A stretch of DNA of 64,000 nt, from NCBI RefSeq assembly GCF_024362695.1, contig NC_065426.1, positions 8,400,236 through 8,464,235 on the forward strand, written 5' to 3'. Positions 1-8,979 of the stretch are shown here, piece after piece. A program made the translations under genes and the position numbers. Source of the stretch: Pectinophora gossypiella (lineage: Eukaryota; Arthropoda; Insecta; Lepidoptera; Gelechiidae). The notes beneath the pieces are model-generated. The model saw nothing but the letters and a program-made list of their open reading frames with translations. It searched no databases and was not told the origin of the DNA. Positions within the stretch are counted from its first letter, which is position 1. The number at the start of each line of letters is the position of its first letter.

Positions 1-2195
1 TGAATCTTGTGGCTAACGCAGAATTCCTTGAAATACCTGCTTGTAAAGGATGTACCCCTATCTGAAATTATTCTTTCCGGATACCCCAACACAGCAAAAG
101 CCTCTCTCAACGCCGCTACAGTTTCTGTTGATCGCAGTGATTTTGTCAATTTAACCACAACAAACTTTGTGAACGAATCTATTATAGCAAGCACATATTG
201 ATTACCCCTTGTAGATTTGGGAAAGGGCCCCATGTGGTCAATGTGCACTGTATGCATAGGCCTGTCAGGCTTGGTTATGGGGTATATCTTACCAGATGCC
301 TTTCCATAATGTCCCTTTTTATACAAACAGTCTAAACATGCAGTGACATATTTTTTAATAAATCTCGTCATCCGAGGAAACCAATATTCATCCTTTATAG
401 CTTTATCACACCGCTTTAATCCTATATGCCCAACATCATCATGAAACATTTTCATAATCCGCCAACGAGCTGATTTGGGTACAGCCAGACGTTCGCCATT
501 CAGAGTAATACGATAAATTCTTTCATTCCGGATACAGTAGTTGTTATTCACATCATTGCTTGGTTTACCACTTTTTAATTCATTGTACACAAGAAGTAGT
601 TTTTCGTCTTGCATTTGAGCAGCCAAAAACCAATCGTCAACATTATCTATGTTTAATATTTCACGGACTGGATTTCGACTCAGAGCGTCGACGTGTTTCA
701 TATTGGTGCCAGGCCTGTATACTACTTCTATATCATAATCCTGGATTTGGAGCCACCAGCGGGCAATTCTAGGCACCAAATCTTTTTTCGTAAAAGTGCT
801 TCTAACTGCTGAACAGTCAGTAACAACCTTGACATGAACACCAGTCACATATATTTTGAAGCGCTTAAGTGACTCAACCACAGCCAGCGTCTCCAGTTCG
901 TAGCTGTGATAAACCATCTCCTCTTTAGTGGTCACTCTGCTAAAGTATATGACTGGCTTCAAATCACCGTTTGGTTGTTTTTGTAAAAGAATGCCTGCAA
1001 TTCCGGACTTACAGGCATCCGTATGTATCTCTGTTTCATAGTCCCGGTTGTATAGAGCTAAAACAGGTTTACTTACAAGTATGGATTTCAGTTTGGAGAA
1101 AGCATCCTGTTGTTCATCGCCCCAATCCCATTTAGCATTTTTCTTGGTCAACTCTGTAAGGGGCCTCGCTATAAGCGCAAAATTTCGAACAAATTTCCGG
1201 AAATAGGAGCATAAGCCTATGAATTGACGAATTTGGTGCACGTTGGTAGGAACAGGGAAATTGTTAACAGCATCTAGCTTCCGGTCACCTGGCCGAACCC
1301 CCTCAGATGTCACCACGTGACCCAAATAGTCAATTTCGGACTTTAAAAATGCACATTTACTCAAATTTAATTTAAGACCAGACTTCTGGAATAGTTGCAG
1401 CACCTTTTCCAGGATGATCAAACCGTTTTCAACGTTGGTAGATGGTAATAGTAAGTCATCCATAAACGTCAGTACCTCCTCATAACGTAAGGCCCCAAGT
1501 AGTTTATAAATTGTCCGTTGAAAAACGGCTGGAGCATTAGCCAGGCCGAAAGGAACTCGTGTATATTCCCATTGCCCATCTGGTGTGATAAACGACGTCA
1601 ATTTTGTGGATTCTGTTGATAACGGAATTTGATGGTATCCTTGTGCTAAATCTAAACTTGTGTAGAGACATTTTCCTGCTAATTTGTTCAGTTGGTCGTC
1701 GATATGAGGCAATGGAAATCTATCTTTTATTGTAATCGCGTTAAGAGCTCGATAGTCGACGCATAGTCGACTATCGCCATTTTTTTTCTTAACTAAGATT
1801 ACTGGTGAGGCATAATTCGACTGCGATTCTTTCACTATACCGGCATCCAGTAAATCCTGTACTTTCTCTCTGACTATAGCTAACTCTTTTGCTGCTAATC
1901 GATATGGTTTATGAAAAACAGGTGTCGTCGTTGTCAAGTCAATCTTCATTTCTGATAGATTTGTCACACCTAAATCTTTTGTATTTTCTGCAAAACAATC
2001 TTTATACTTGAGCAAAAGTTCGAACAGACGGCACTGTTCATCTTCCGAAAGGGAGCCTACGTTGATCTCAGATAGATACATGTCTGCTACTCTACAAGAG
2101 CGTAAATAGTCTAGATTACGCGTTGCGGTAATACAGTTCACGCAATTGTTACTGTCTTCCTGCATTTCGCACCTCAAATATGTGACATCTGACCG
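1..2195 (-). CDS. pol: Ty3/gypsy pol polyprotein (RT, RNase H, integrase), partial, Gypsy-A
   Basis: Replication enzymes of an LTR retrotransposon. I checked the minus frame codon by codon from the TGA just above 2225 down to position 1 and found no stop. In order it shows an RT with SPVILVKKKNG and an FMDD catalytic box (about 1455-1466), then RNase H with HTDA, ELETL, VTDC and HVDALSR. An H2C2 integrase zinc site (HDDVGH...CLDC) follows, then integrase Asp in HIDHMG (237-239) and the second Asp in SDRG (60-62). The catalytic Glu and the 3' LTR lie off the left edge. The first Met is at 2165, but the open frame begins upstream, right after a polypyrimidine-CAG. Frame and phase match gag-pro, which suggests that pol is joined to it by splicing. 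The fully open frame implies a young copy. Lineage (Mag-like) is inferred from layout only. Confidence 0.93.
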
Positions 2196-2729
2196 CTGTG
2201 AAAGAAAAGAAACACCATATGCCAGTCAATATTGCCTCAAAATAAAAAGAAACGCAAATAAACTCTTTTCAATCCACAAGGTTCAGCCAATTAGGTAGAA
2301 AGGTATCCCTAAAAATAATCATACGCAAACAATACCAAATAATAGTATCAGTATAGCAAATATAAGTATTACAAACTATAGAACAATTAAATGACTCATT
2401 CAATTAATCAATAATAATACCAGAACCGGCAGAATTCAAACAAGCAGATATTTTTCCTTAAATACATACATAAGGACAAGCCAGTGTATACAAGAAAGTC
2501 AGACATCACGCGGAATGGAGTCCACAGACAGGTAAGTATCAGAACAGACCGGAGTCTACAGACAGGTAAGTATCAGAACAGATCGGAGTCCACAGACAGG
2601 TAAATATCAGAATGGACCGGAGTCCACAGACAGATAAATATAAGAACGGACCGGAGTCCACAGACAGATGATTATCAGAACGGACCGAGGTCCACAGACA
2701 GATTAATTAATATGTACAAACTTACGCAC
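2196..2729 (-). other. Intron-like segment between gag-pro and pol of Gypsy-A
   Basis: This 534-bp stretch carries stops in the polyprotein frame, unlike the open frames on both sides. Read on the minus strand it starts AAG|GTGCGT (donor at 2729-2728). It ends in a pyrimidine-rich tract and CAG|CGG (acceptor at 2197-2196). Both borders are phase 0, the length is a multiple of three, and removing it would link the two open frames. Splicing is an inference; an inserted sequence or separate initiation of pol at the Met at 2165 are alternatives. A better-looking GTAAGT donor a few bases away does not keep the phase. Confidence 0.5.
2517..2706. repeat. 34-bp minisatellite inside Gypsy-A, about 5.6 units
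   Basis: Units start at 2517, 2551, 2585, 2619, 2653 and 2687, exactly 34 bp apart. Each contains GTCCACAGACAG or a close variant. Units differ by a few substitutions, so this is an old or drifting array. The first two contain CAGGTAAGTAT on the plus strand, a donor-like string that is antisense to the element. The array lies just downstream of the gag-pro stop. Confidence 0.9.
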
Positions 2730-4484
2730 CTTACTATTACTGGCCAGAAGCTCGTCGGTGTTATCAGAAGCCTTATGAACTGCATCGCACAGAATGGCGC
2801 GAGTAATCAAGTCGCCTTGATTCCAGTTGAGTTGTCCATCACCCATGTTGTATATTTTCAAATATCCCTTTTCTCCAGTGAGTAGCGTCGCAGGTACAGC
2901 GAAAAACTTATTGTCCATGTCATAAATCCTGGGAGTGGTGCAAACATCACGATCCTTAATATTTCCCACTACAGCTACTTCCACAAATCTGGACTCTTTT
3001 GGTGGTATGAGTATATCTTCGCAAGTAGTCACTTTAAACTTGGTATCTGTTTCATCATCATTGATAATCATCATCAAATCGTTTCCTCTTCTGAGTTTTG
3101 CTGAATTTTGAGTTGTTATCAGTGAAACTCCTTCTGCATTGATTACAGGTTGTCCTACAAGAATATCCACATCCGAAGGAAGCTTTAAATGGGTTATAAC
3201 TGCAGTCGTATCAAACTTTAGATCATCAACTTCTAGACACAGTTTGGTTTGTCCCAAAGCTGGTATAGTATCACCGGTAAAACCTTTGAGTACTGCAGTT
3301 GTTTCTGTTACAGGTAAATGCAGCAGTTGTACTAAATTGTGAGTTATAACATTTAACTGTGCACCAGTATCTAAGTATCCTTTAAATTTTTGTTCTCCAA
3401 TACATACGTCTTTGCAGTAAATTCCATTTAAATTTTGAACTATGTTGATAGGTACAGTATCTTTTCTTCCAGTCTTCATGAAATCTTCTAGCTTAGAGCA
3501 TTTAGTAATATTATGTCCAATTTGATTGCAAAATTTACAAATGCGGCGGTCAGGAACAGGACAATCTTTAACTATGTGATCTGTAGCGTTACATCGGAAA
3601 CAGTTGAGACGACGCGAAGTCGCACCAGGTGTTGCTCTCGAGGAAGATGGCGTAGCTAAATCTTGAAGTCGTCTTTTTTCTATTTCAGATTTTTGTATCG
3701 GTCGTGAGTAATTGCCAGTGAATGTTTCAGTTCTTTTCACTTCAGGTTTGATGCGATAGTTTTCAAAAGCAGATAAATAGCCAGAATAAAATTCTTCAGG
3801 CGTATCGCATTTGTACGCCTTCGCATTATTTTGTAAATCTGAGGGTAAGCCTTTAATTAAGCAAGAAAGTGAAGCAGCATCATCTAAACGGCAGCGACGG
3901 CACATAGCTAGTTTGTCATGGTAGTAGTGTGTAACACTCTCTGTGGGCAGCTTTTTTCGAGCTACCAACTCTTCAAGCATATCAGCGTATTCGAAACTGC
4001 GCGGAAAAGCTTTAATCAATAAAGATTTCCATTGATCCCATGTATAGTCGTATTCTTCCAAACGGCTGAACCATAACTCTGCTTGACCCGCAAGTCGTGT
4101 TTGCATTATTACTATTTTGGAGTAATCGTCCCACTTATGCACCATTCCTAATTGATCAATTTTCGCCAACCAGTTTTTTATATTACAATCACGATTGTCG
4201 GGATCAAATGCAGGGATAATCTTCTCACCTGATACATTTCGCAACGGCCTTGAATCGGCACAATATTTCTCCACCATTTTCTCTAACTTTTGAGTAAGTA
4301 AACGTTCTAGCAGAACGTTCGGCGGTGTATTCTCGTCGGAGTCGTCACTTTCATCATTAATTGGACGAATACCGGGTAAATGCTGCACTTCTAAACAACC
4401 AGCACTCGTCGATGATGAAGAAAGTCTAGACTTCTTTCTAACACGTGTGTACTCACTGTCTTTATTTGGAATTGTTCTCTTCAT
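2703..4484 (-). CDS. gag: Ty3/gypsy gag-protease, Gypsy-A
   Basis: Structural and maturation polyprotein of the same element as the pol at 1-2195. The 593 residues begin with a basic, serine-rich leader. A gag/capsid-like region follows (about 95-250, with NWLAKIDQL and WDQWKSLLIKAFP). Two CCHC zinc knuckles come next (C295-C298-H303-C308 and C316-C319-H324-C329), then an aspartic protease with D372-T-G-A. The frame is intact. The ATG at 4484 is the first in frame after a non-coding leader. The final residues after the AAG codon at 2732-2730 would be intronic if the proposed splice is used. I see no LTR or primer-binding site between 4485 and 4780, where a SINE-like sequence sits instead, so the 5' end may have been lost. 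Confidence 0.93.
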   Translation of the reverse strand: MKRTIPNKDSEYTRVRKKSRLSSSSTSAGCLEVQHLPGIRPINDESDDSDENTPPNVLLERLLTQKLEKMVEKYCADSRPLRNVSGEKIIPAFDPDNRDCNIKNWLAKIDQLGMVHKWDDYSKIVIMQTRLAGQAELWFSRLEEYDYTWDQWKSLLIKAFPRSFEYADMLEELVARKKLPTESVTHYYHDKLAMCRRCRLDDAASLSCLIKGLPSDLQNNAKAYKCDTPEEFYSGYLSAFENYRIKPEVKRTETFTGNYSRPIQKSEIEKRRLQDLATPSSSRATPGATSRRLNCFRCNATDHIVKDCPVPDRRICKFCNQIGHNITKCSKLEDFMKTGRKDTVPINIVQNLNGIYCKDVCIGEQKFKGYLDTGAQLNVITHNLVQLLHLPVTETTAVLKGFTGDTIPALGQTKLCLEVDDLKFDTTAVITHLKLPSDVDILVGQPVINAEGVSLITTQNSAKLRRGNDLMMIINDDETDTKFKVTTCEDILIPPKESRFVEVAVVGNIKDRDVCTTPRIYDMDNKFFAVPATLLTGEKGYLKIYNMGDGQLNWNQGDLITRAILCDAVHKASDNTDELLASNSKVRKFVHIN

Positions 4485-4554
4485 CGTAGGTTCTTTTATC
4501 GCACTTCTGAATTTTTAAGTAAAACTCAGTTTACAACCACAAATCAATTAAGTA

Positions 4555-4766
4555 TTTATTTATTTATTAAGGTAATCTATTCCGACGCGCACAGCTGATC
4601 CGATAGAATGTACGAGACGATGACGGCTGGCCGAATGAGTGAATGATTGGTGGCCCCGCGCTCCGCACCTCCGCCCGCTCTCGCCTTTGCCGCCTTCCCT
4701 CCGAAAGCAGCGATTAACAAGCGTTCTACCAACTGAGCTACCACGGTTCTCACCGAAGCAAACCAT
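4555..4766 (-). repeat. SINE-like copy with tRNA A box next to the Gypsy-A 5' end
   Basis: The minus strand begins with a tRNA-like head, GTGGTAGCTCAGTTGGTAGA, at about 4725-4745. A GC-rich body follows and the copy ends in an AATA-repeat tail at 4556-4573. No clear B box is seen. It abuts the gag leader where an LTR would be expected. A degenerate SINE is the simplest reading. Confidence 0.55.
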
Positions 4767-4873
4767 CTAAAAAAGCAATATTGCTATTTGAAATTTGTTT
4801 CCATTGCGCACTTACTTTTATAATATATGCGCAAAATGTCAAATAGCAATATTGCCTTTTCAGATGAATTGCG
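4767..4873. repeat. MITE-A, palindromic element
   Basis: The arms AGCAATATTGCTATTTG and CAAATAGCAATATTGC are inverted around a short centre containing TGCGCA. The sequence recurs at 27958-28338, 43510-43590, 52420-52554 and 53101-53239. There is no coding capacity. It is joined directly to an FB arm on its right. Confidence 0.8.
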
Positions 4874-4961
4874 ATGGAAAATTCCACTTGATATCAATTC
4901 AGAAGAATAACCTGAATCATCCCTCAAAGTTTTCGTTACGATGTCACTAACATCCTGTATC
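4874..4961. repeat. FB fold-back arm (single)
   Basis: One arm of the FB family, recognised by GGAAAATTCCACTTGATAT and GTTACGATGTCACTAACA. Full inverted pairs occur at 25695-26030, 42600-42955 and 56797-57255. Confidence 0.75.
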
Positions 4962-4962
4962 A

Positions 4963-5253
4963 TCATCACCAGCCCATTAATGTCCCCACTGCTGGGGCAC
5001 GGGCTTTCCCTATGGATGGATAGGGAGATCGGGCCTTAAACCACCACGCGGGCCGAGTGCGGATTGGTGGTTATTAACGACTGCTAATGCAGCCGGGACC
5101 AACAGCTTAACGTGCCGTCCGAAGCACGGAGGAACTCGAGATGAAAACTTCTTTTTGTGGTCACCCATCCTATGACCGGCCTTTGCGAAAGTTGCTTAAC
5201 TTCAACAATCGCAGACCGAGCGCGTTTACCGCTGCGCCACCGAGCTCCTCCTG
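4963..5253 (-). repeat. SINE-H, tRNA/5S rRNA hybrid SINE
   Basis: The head on the minus strand has a tRNA-like A box (GGTGGCGCAGCGG). A segment at about 5158-5206 follows that strongly resembles the internal part of insect 5S rRNA, with GAAGTTAAGCAAC and GGATGGGTGACC. Then come the SINE body and a tail that reads CCCCAGCAGTGGGGAC and ends in GAT repeats. It is full length in comparison with the copy at 31240-31520. Both promoter types belong to RNA polymerase III; activity is not claimed. Confidence 0.85.
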
Positions 5254-5494
5254 TATACATCCTGTATAAACCAGCATATATGTACAACTTGACATTGAAA
5301 CATCATTTGCAACGACGAAAGAGAAACAAAAATGTTTCATAACATAAGTAGTTTGCAACTGTGTAAACTATTGAATATACATATTTCATGTTATACTAGT
5401 CATGACCTTGACAACATTACGGCAAATATTTTTTCCAACGAAAAGTGATGTTGTGTTATTTAGCTGGTATATTCCACACAACACGAATATAGAC

Positions 5495-5660
5495 GAATCA
5501 TCATCATCATCAGCCCATTAACGTCCCCACTGCTGGGGCACGGGCCTTCCCTATGGATGGATAGGGAGATCGAGCCTTAAACCATCACGCGGGCCCAGTG
5601 CGGATTGATAGTTATTAACGACTAATGCAGCTGGGACCAACGGCTTAACGTGCTTCCCGT
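5495..5660 (-). repeat. SINE-H, 5'-truncated copy
   Basis: Carries the tail and body of SINE-H from the GAT repeat to GGCTTAACGTG, then stops; the A-box and 5S-like head are absent. Loss of the 5' end is typical of LINE-mediated retroposition. Confidence 0.8.
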
Positions 5661-5689
5661 ATGCGTAACGCATTTCCCAACGGCTGAAA

Positions 5690-5792
5690 AAAGGCTGATC
5701 ACCTGATTGTCTGAAAGTAAGATGATCTGCGCTTCGGAAGGCAATTTATTAAGGTTGGTAATTCAACACACAACCCACACGATAGAAGAAGA
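5690..5792 (+). repeat. SINE-F, internally deleted fragment
   Basis: Joins the middle of SINE-F (GATCACCTGATTGTC) to its tail (ACAACCCACACGATAGAAGA), with the roughly 100 bp that separate them elsewhere missing. Confidence 0.7.
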
Positions 5793-5795
5793 ATT

Positions 5796-5837
5796 AGGTA
5801 TTAAATTCTGATTAGTAAATAAAGATACCTAAAGTAA
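5796..5837 (-). repeat. MITE-C fragment, left flank of a nested insertion
   Basis: Matches the inverted 3' part of MITE-C (TTCTGATTAGTAAATAAAG). Related MITE-C sequence resumes after 8050, so the intervening 2.2 kb looks inserted into it. Confidence 0.5.
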
Positions 5838-5954
5838 ACGACAGGTTGACATGGCAATTCTCTAGTGACGTGACGTTTTCAATATCGATATATTTTTATT
5901 ATGTATGTAACAAAATGTGAATAAAATAATACCACGTTTTCATTTAAGTTAATA

Positions 5955-7584
5955 CACTTCTCATCAAAAAAATCGAAACACTTCCGTTTTCATTGTTTCT
6001 GTCCGAATTTAACACAAAAAAGAATTCATACGATGAAAAAAAATACATAAATGTATAGCTGGCTGTTTGGCCATTACAGTAATAAGCGAAAATTCAAAAT
6101 TCAAAATTAGAATTTCATTTGTTTATCTTATAAACGAAATGAATCACTGTTTTGAGACAAATGTGTGTTTAGGGTTGGAGTACATTTAGCGTTTAAAAAC
6201 TAAACATTGGCGCCTATTCTTAAACTTTTTGTTTTTTATTTCAATACTGTGACTTTGGGACGTCTGAAAAAAGGTTTTTTTTCTAAAACGTATGGTTACT
6301 TCGCCCACAGAAGCCGCCCAAGTTGTGGCATTGCTGGATTCTGGCCTTAGTCAGCGTGTTGTGGCTGCAAGACTGCATCTAAGCCTGTCATCTGTTCATA
6401 GAGTCTATAAACGTTATCGGGAGACTGGTTTGTTCACGCGCCGTTCAGGATCTGGCAGGAATCGGGTCACTTCTGAGCGAGATGATCGATTTATTGTAAC
6501 AACTTCTTTAAGAAATCGACGCCTTAACGCTTTTCAACTGCAGCAGCGGCTTCGTGTTGTACGAAGGGTGGCTGTAAGTGACTCTACAATTAGAAGAAAG
6601 TTGAAGGATCGTGGACTGGTAACGCATAAGCCAGCAAATGGGCCGAAATTAACTGCAGACCATCGAAGAGCGCGCCTTAACTTTGCACGTGAGCACCTAA
6701 ATTGGTCATACCTACAGTGGAGCAAAGTTCTCTTTTCTGATGAGTGTAAAATTGTGCTGTATGGTAACGACGGAAGGAACAAGGTCTACAGAAGAGAACG
6801 CTATGCACAATGCTGCATTGAAGAAAAGGTCAGCTATGGTGGCGGTTCGTGGACGGTTTGGGGAGGAATCAGCGCCGACGGTAAGACAGAGCTTGCTTTC
6901 GTGTCTGGGCCACGTCTGCCTGCACTAAACTGTCATCGGTACGTCGAAGAGTGTCTCGAGCCTCATGTGATGCCCTATGCACATTTTATTGGCAACGGCT
7001 TCATATTCATGCACGACAATGCTAGGGCACACACCGCGGGCGTCGTACGAGAGTATCTTAACGAAGTCGATATCTCTATTATGGAATGGCCAGCAAGAAG
7101 CCCGGACATGAATCCCATTGAACATCTGTGGGATGAATTAAAGAGACGAATTCGAGCAAGAGATCCTGCCCCAGAAACACTTAGCCAGCTGCAAGATGCA
7201 ATCCAAGAGGAATGGGACAATATACCACAGCATGTGATCGTGACTCTCATCCGATCGATGAAGAACCGTATGGAAGCAGTAATTAGAGCTCGGGGAGGGA
7301 ATACAAGTTATTAAATAAACGTTTTTTAGCTTTTTTTTTCATTTACGAGTGTTGTTTTATCCATTTCCTTTATACTCCATACGGAATAAAAATGACTCAT
7401 TTAACAAAATACGAAACCTATGAAAAATTCATTTAAATTTAGAACATTAACATTAAGATTTGATAAGCTCATATTACTCACTATTAAACGACATTTAACA
7501 TTTATTCCTAAATGTACACATTTTTCTGATAATCCTGACAAAACGTAAACTTGCAAGGTGTTTCGATTTTTTTGATGAGAAGTG
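5955..7584 (+). mobile_element. Complete Tc1-family transposon, 1630 bp
   Basis: Perfect terminal inverted repeats of about 27 bp begin CACTTCTCATC at 5955 and end GATGAGAAGTG at 7584. Flanking TA dinucleotides (5953-5954 and 7585-7586) are the target duplication expected for Tc1/mariner. One intact transposase gene fills the centre. The host site is the older transposon at 5838-8049. Perfect ends plus an intact gene point to recent mobility; this is inference from one copy. Confidence 0.95.
6292..7314 (+). CDS. Tc1-family transposase, DD34E, intact
   Basis: Cut-and-paste transposase that would bind the element's own inverted repeats and act in the nucleus. The 340 residues start with a paired-type double helix-turn-helix (about 5-45 and 60-110) linked by a basic GRPR-like stretch (SGSGRNR, 52-58). 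A glycine-rich WGGIS box follows (190-194). The RNase H-fold catalytic triad is D150 (FSDE), D242 (MHDNARAH) and E277 (NPIEHLW); there are 34 residues between the last two, the Tc1 signature. Length is normal for the family. The ATG at 6292 is the first in this frame and lies about 310 bp inside the left end. No stop or frameshift is present. Expression cannot be judged. Confidence 0.95.
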   Translation: MVTSPTEAAQVVALLDSGLSQRVVAARLHLSLSSVHRVYKRYRETGLFTRRSGSGRNRVTSERDDRFIVTTSLRNRRLNAFQLQQRLRVVRRVAVSDSTIRRKLKDRGLVTHKPANGPKLTADHRRARLNFAREHLNWSYLQWSKVLFSDECKIVLYGNDGRNKVYRRERYAQCCIEEKVSYGGGSWTVWGGISADGKTELAFVSGPRLPALNCHRYVEECLEPHVMPYAHFIGNGFIFMHDNARAHTAGVVREYLNEVDISIMEWPARSPDMNPIEHLWDELKRRIRARDPAPETLSQLQDAIQEEWDNIPQHVIVTLIRSMKNRMEAVIRARGGNTSY

Positions 7585-7589
7585 TATTT

Positions 7590-7879
7590 ATTCATCTGAA
7601 TCATCTAACGTATCGCTACAAAAACTTAAAGAATCTTCGTCACTGGTATCTCCGACTTTTATAATAAAATCTTCCATTTCATTTTCCATTCCCATGTCTT
7701 TTTCCCAATATTCATTTTCAAGGTTCTGGACATGTTTTTCGAAATTGCTCCAGTTCAATTATTTTTCCGTTCAATGTCACAATTTTCTAACACTTTTCTA
7801 GCTAGTTCTCGAGCTTGAGAGTGAATTATTGTTTTTTTTTTTTTGCTTGAACACGCGACGAAGATGCAACCGTAGCCAT
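7590..7879 (-). pseudogene. N-terminal remnant of a DNA-transposon protein
   Basis: From the ATG at 7879 the minus strand encodes MATVASSSRVQA and a lysine run. A T-run at about 7831-7843 then shifts the frame, and the neighbouring frame continues with HSQARELARKVLENC. Further frame changes lead to an acidic stretch (DTSDEDSLSF). The Tc1 insertion cuts it off at 7586. I infer a broken transposase because it sits inside inverted repeats. The family is not recognised. Confidence 0.45.
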
Positions 7880-8049
7880 TTTTAAAACACAATAGTAATA
7901 AATTATGTGAGCGAGATTATAATCGATAAACGCGGTCGATACGGACTCGTGCGACACTAAGACTAAGACGCCGCGAGGACCGCGGGTGTGCGGGGCGACC
8001 CCGCCTCCGCGGCTCACCTCATGCCCCGATTGCCATGTCGACCTGTCGT

Positions 8050-8335
8050 CAACAGTAGATCTTTAGATACTGTCGAAAAGCATTGTATATTTTCTATAAT
8101 ATATGTATAATTTATTTATGAATTTGAATGAAGAAAAATGTAATTTAAAAAGAAATATATATAACTGACATTTTAAAAGTCCGAAATTTTATTGATTAAT
8201 CAAACTTTTTATTAAACGTCAAAACACGAAATCACTATTACATTTGTATGAACAAACACTGTCATAGAAGCAAAACGTAAAACATATATTTATTTTGGAA
8301 AACGTAACCTGGAAAGTCCCTCATTGTCAACAGCC
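8050..8335. repeat. Degraded MITE-C sequence in two orientations
   Basis: At 8095-8145 it resembles the inverted MITE-C body (TTTATTTATGAATTTGAATG). At 8205-8280 it resembles the forward start (ACGTCAAAACACGAAAT). Two overlapping or rearranged copies are likely. Confidence 0.45.
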
Positions 8336-8354
8336 ACAAGTATCAATTAAGTTC

Positions 8355-8770
8355 ATCATCTCCCTAGCATTATCCCGTTTTTTCTAGGGTCTGCTTACCT
8401 AACCTGAAGATTTGACAGGTCCGGTTTTTTACAGAAGCGACTGCCTGTCTGACCTTCAAACCCGCGAAGAGAAAACCAGCCCAATACAGTATAGATCACA
8501 TACCTCCGAAAATAAATTTCTCGGGAACCCACCTTCCTCACTATGATTTCCTTCACCGTTGATCGCGTGATAATCATTTATGATCCAAACATGAATACGA
8601 AAACAAATTCGATAATCATTGGTTGGTAGCTCGCTGCAGATAGCGCCATACTTGTTGCCAAGTTTTGGGCCGACACTATTTAGTTTGCCATCGACACGAT
8701 AAGAAGATTTAGGCCTCTGCTGGATTCGAACTTGCGAACTCGTCGTTCTACCAACTGGGCTACGGCTCGT
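8355..8770 (-). repeat. SINE-E, long variant with tRNA head
   Basis: Minus strand: tRNA-type head at about 8730-8770 with a GTTCGAATCC-like B box, then the body with ATGATTATCACG and the tail CTAGGGAGATGATGA. About 70 bp not present in other copies (8620-8695) lie behind the head. The copy sits in the second intron of the GH27 gene. Confidence 0.75.
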
Positions 8771-8796
8771 ACAAGTGTTAATTAAGTTAAACTTAC

Positions 8797-8971
8797 ATAA
8801 TCAGCTAAAAACTTCATGCCTCTTGGGAATCTTTTGTGGTCAGGCACTAGTCTTCCTTTCTCATCGCGCTGCCTCTCCGACCAGCAGTCGTCGATGATGA
8901 TGTACTCATACCCCGCCTCCTGGTAACCCTCGTTGTAGAACGCGTCCGCCACCGACATTATTAGCTCCTCA
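8797..8971 (-). CDS. GH27 alpha-galactosidase/alpha-N-acetylgalactosaminidase, exon 2
   Basis: Second coding exon of a lysosomal-type glycosidase that removes terminal alpha-linked galactose or N-acetylgalactosamine. Minus-strand borders are TTCAG|TGAGG at 8971 and GATTAT|GTAAGT at 8797. The phase fits exon 1, and 167 + 175 = 342 bp encode 114 residues. The peptide shows GYEYIIIDDCW and GRLVPDHKRFPRGMKFLADY, matching the conserved substrate-pocket IDDCW region and the following stretch of family GH27. The two catalytic aspartates lie in later exons, beyond the left edge, since no matching exon is seen below 8797. The exon is GC-rich against an AT-rich background. Which of the two substrates it uses cannot be told from this part. 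Confidence 0.93.
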
Positions 8972-8979
8972 CTGAAGAC

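Larger units (their letters stand above)
5838..8049 (-). mobile_element. Degenerate DNA transposon interrupted by a Tc1 copy
   Basis: About 21-bp terminal inverted repeats lie at 5838-5858 (ACGACAGGTTGACATGGCAA) and 8029-8049 (inverted, one mismatch). Without the nested Tc1 (5955-7584) the element is only about 580 bp. It contains the N-terminal remnant of a minus-strand coding region (7590-7879), so it looks like an internally deleted autonomous transposon. I see no clear target duplication. The superfamily is not identified. Confidence 0.6.

Noticed and set aside
2514..2706. Gypsy-A LTR
   Set aside because: The repeat is a 34-bp tandem array inside the element, not a terminal repeat.
4560..4766. 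68-codon minus-strand open frame
   Set aside because: It lies in the SINE-like sequence with a tRNA A box and an AATA tail, so it is not a protein gene.
5158..5206. 5S rRNA gene
   Set aside because: Only the internal control-like part is present and it is embedded in SINE-H.
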